From Nitrospirae bacterium RBG_19FT_COMBO_42_15 (GTDB lineage Bacteria; Nitrospirota; CAKKRA01; 9FT-COMBO-42-15), in contig MHEL01000120.1 of assembly GCA_001803815.1 (NCBI GenBank), forward strand, positions 166 to 6,872: a stretch of 6,707 nt of DNA. The letters run 5' to 3'. Under the pieces are notes generated by a model. It saw only the letters and a list, made by a program, of their open reading frames with translations, did no database searches and was not told the DNA's origin. The translations under genes were made by a program, and so were the position numbers. Below, one piece after another: positions 5,047 through 6,707 of the stretch. Numbering within the stretch: position 1 is the first letter of the stretch; each line of letters opens with the position of its first letter.

Positions 5047-6237
5047 ATGATAAGAGTTTATGGTCAGAGATGGATTACAGCTATGCTGATGACTGTAGTT
5101 TTTATCATCATAATCATCTCAGGGAATTCAATTGCGCAGGAAGCTGTCATAAAAGAAGAGCCTCAGCAGGCTCAGAAGGGAGAGCTTCAGGTCCCTGAAG
5201 AGAGAAAATATTTAGTAAAAGAGGGGGACACTCTCTGGGATATCTCCACAAATATTATGAAAGACCCCTTTCTGTGGCCGAGACTATGGAAAGACAATAA
5301 ATATATAATAAACCCTGACCTTATCTATCCCGGAAATGTGATTATACTGCCGGGCGAGGAGATCGTTATAAAAGAGGCAGAGCCTGTAACAGCTCCGCTA
5401 ACAGCGCCAAAAGAGGCTGAACCTATTAAGAAGGCAGAGGAGGTTCCGCCGCCGGCTGATGAAGAGGCAGCGCCGCCTGTTGAAGAGGAGTTCGCTGCTC
5501 CGGCAGTAACACCGCAAAAAGAGGCAAGGCCTTTTACATTAGAGGGAGTCGGGGTATTAACTGATGAGGTGCTGTTATTTTCAAGCGGCTTTATTGTCTC
5601 AAGATTAGAAGACAAAGGGGTTATTGTAGGCTCATGGGATAAAAAGGTGCTATTAAGCGATAATGATGTTATCTATATAAATAGAAAGAATAACCCTGCT
5701 ATAGCAAATGGCGACAAATATACAATATATAAGGTCGTAAGACAGGTTAAACATCCTATAACAGAAAAAAAGATGGGCCATCTTGTAAAGATATTAGGGG
5801 TTGTCCAGATAACGGATGTTAAGAAGGATGTGGCAACAGGCACTATTATCAGATCATTTGATTACATTGGCTATGGTGATAAGCTCATGCCTTATAAAAA
5901 GGCCTTGGTTACAGACGAATTATTAAAGGAAAATGCCTCTGCAAGAAAATTAAGGGGATATATTATTGATGTAAAGGATGAAAAGATACAAAATGCACAG
6001 CTTGATGTGGTTTATATTGACAAAGGGACAAAGGATGGCGTAACAATAGGCAACAGATACGTAGTTGTAAGACCTGGTGAAAAAACATCCAGATACTCCC
6101 CGGGTGAGGGCATGAGACTGCCAGGCCAGATTGTAGGCGAGCTGAAGATACTTTCAGTGCAGGAAGGGACTTCAGCAGCGCTTGTTTTAAATAGTGTAAG
6201 GACTATTACAAAAGGAGATATTATAGAAACAAAATAG
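5047..6237 (+). CDS. Exported LysM-domain protein with duplicated C-terminal module
   Basis: A 396-aa protein predicted to be exported to the periplasm or cell envelope and to bind peptidoglycan. Residues 1-30 form a signal peptide (hydrophobic core about 16-25, SIA at 28-30). A LysM domain follows at about 54-102: YLVKEGDTLWDIS, then FLWPRLWKDN and NPDLIYPGNVIILP, the variant with extra Trp residues seen in many Nitrospirota and deltaproteobacterial proteins. A Pro/Ala/Glu-rich linker spans about 108-160. The rest (207-281 and 320-394) consists of two similar segments, each opening with DV(I/V)YI and closing with a Gly-Asp. I chose the ATG at 5047 because GAGGAGG (5034-5040) lies 6 nt upstream; in-frame ATGs at 5023 and 5032 would add 8 or 5 basic residues and cannot be excluded. 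The role is unknown. It lies upstream of dprA, 164 nt apart. Confidence 0.85.
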   Translation: MIRVYGQRWITAMLMTVVFIIIIISGNSIAQEAVIKEEPQQAQKGELQVPEERKYLVKEGDTLWDISTNIMKDPFLWPRLWKDNKYIINPDLIYPGNVIILPGEEIVIKEAEPVTAPLTAPKEAEPIKKAEEVPPPADEEAAPPVEEEFAAPAVTPQKEARPFTLEGVGVLTDEVLLFSSGFIVSRLEDKGVIVGSWDKKVLLSDNDVIYINRKNNPAIANGDKYTIYKVVRQVKHPITEKKMGHLVKILGVVQITDVKKDVATGTIIRSFDYIGYGDKLMPYKKALVTDELLKENASARKLRGYIIDVKDEKIQNAQLDVVYIDKGTKDGVTIGNRYVVVRPGEKTSRYSPGEGMRLPGQIVGELKILSVQEGTSAALVLNSVRTITKGDIIETK

Positions 6238-6333
6238 CCAAAGCCTGATTTTGTCTGTATCATTTATAGATGCCAGAGATTTTTCATGACAAAAAAAATA
6301 TTACTAATCAGCTCACAGCTTTTAATCCCTTTC

Positions 6334-6354
6334 AGGTTAATCTGTTATTAGCCT
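6334..6354 (+). other. Hairpin in the LysM-dprA gap
   Basis: AGGTTAAT (6334-6341) and ATTAGCCT (6347-6354) can pair over 8 bp, with one G-U pair, around the loop CTGTT. No T run follows, so it is a poor intrinsic terminator. The gap 6238-6401 otherwise shows no gene I can support and no strong terminator for the LysM gene. Confidence 0.35.
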
Positions 6355-6401
6355 TCTGGCCTTGCAGGTGATTTATTCTGTTAAATAATTCAGATAGCTT
6401 A

Positions 6402-6707
6402 ATGATAATGATCTCTGAAAATGAATTGTATTACTGGCTCGCATTAAGCGATGTCAATGGCATAGGAAGGGTATTATATAAAAGACTGATTGACGCCTTT
6501 GCCTCTCCTGAGGCTGTATTCTCTGCAGCTCCGTTAAAATTAAAGGATGTTGAAGGGATAAATGATAAGATAATAAGAGAGTTGAAGGATTTCAGGCCGG
6601 ATGATAAAAAGATAAGGAATGAGCTGACAAAGATAAAAGACTCTGATATAAGATTTATTACATTAAATAATAATGCCTATCCTCAAAATCTTAAATCCAT
6701 ATACGAT
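6402..6707 (+). CDS. dprA: DNA-processing protein DprA, N-terminal part (cut by window edge)
   Basis: DprA (Smf) binds single-stranded DNA and loads RecA during natural transformation. The 102 residues seen here are its N-terminal helical domain: LYYWLALSDVNGIGRVLYKRL (split here as LYYWLALS at 9-16 and VNGIG at 18-22, the helix-hairpin-helix turn), a FASPEAVFSA helix (34-43), LKDVEGI (48-54), and FITLNNNAYPQNLKSIYD (85-102), which leads directly into the Rossmann-like DprA core beyond the window. The start is ATG at 6402 or the in-frame ATG at 6408. A TGA at 6369-6371 blocks longer forms, and neither start has a Shine-Dalgarno sequence. A weak promoter-like pair, TTGCAG (6362-6367) and AATAAT (6384-6389), would give a nearly leaderless transcript. 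The order LysM protein then dprA is familiar from Desulfobacterota-like genomes. Competence itself cannot be inferred, as dprA is widespread in non-transformable bacteria. Confidence 0.9.
   Translation, partial: MIMISENELYYWLALSDVNGIGRVLYKRLIDAFASPEAVFSAAPLKLKDVEGINDKIIRELKDFRPDDKKIRNELTKIKDSDIRFITLNNNAYPQNLKSIYD

Noticed and set aside
4983..5198. 71-codon open frame over the start of the LysM gene
   Set aside because: It overlaps the signal peptide and LysM region in another frame and its composition is not protein-like.
6229..6254. Inverted repeat ACAAAAT/ATTTTGT at the end of the LysM gene
   Set aside because: Seven AT-rich pairs with a 12-nt loop and no T run are too weak to call a terminator.
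6288..6353. Small frame of 21 codons starting ATGACAAAA in the LysM-dprA gap
   Set aside because: There is no ribosome binding site, no recognisable motif, and its end overlaps the hairpin; chance is likely.

Overview
This window looks like ordinary core chromosome from a moderately AT-rich, Gram-negative-type bacterium. Frequent AGG/AGA Arg and ATA Ile codons, a separate atpB-atpE pair (F0 a and c without the rest of the ATP synthase genes) and a LysM protein just upstream of dprA suggest Nitrospirota or a related Desulfobacterota-like (former deltaproteobacterial) lineage. That placement is an inference from style and gene order. I see no transposase, integrase, CRISPR array, tRNA or rRNA.

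Layout. (i) 1-397, minus strand: 5' part of thiD (HMP/HMP-phosphate kinase, thiamine synthesis), running off the left edge. (ii) 398-566: divergent promoter region. (iii) 567-2889, plus strand: a CitMHS_2/NhaD-type ion transporter and, 10 nt later, a tandem-domain universal stress protein. (iv) 2890-3038: a clear sigma70-type promoter. (v) 3039-4105: atpB and atpE, closed by a strong intrinsic terminator at 4117-4145. (vi) 4210-4935: a response regulator with a receiver and an NtrC-type Fis DNA-binding end but no AAA+ module. (vii) 4950-6237: promoter and an exported LysM protein whose C-terminal half is an internal duplication. (viii) 6402-6707: N-terminal part of dprA, running off the right edge.

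How the genes may work together. The transporter, the Usp protein and the F0 a/c subunits form a membrane-energetics neighbourhood. The transporter would exchange or move ions, the Usp protein could sense adenine nucleotides for it, and F0 uses the H+ or Na+ gradient. The c-subunit ion site is intermediate between Na+ and H+ types. The F1 genes and the b and delta subunits must lie elsewhere. The regulator and the LysM protein have their own predicted promoters.

I found no convincing previously undescribed system. The points most worth a second look are the hybrid c-subunit ion site with its cleavable-looking leader, the 8-G tract that would separate receiver and DNA-binding domains if it slipped, the one-sided decay of the tandem Usp protein, and the duplicated C-terminal module of the LysM protein. 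Promoters and hairpins were read by eye, and family names come from remembered motifs without any search.
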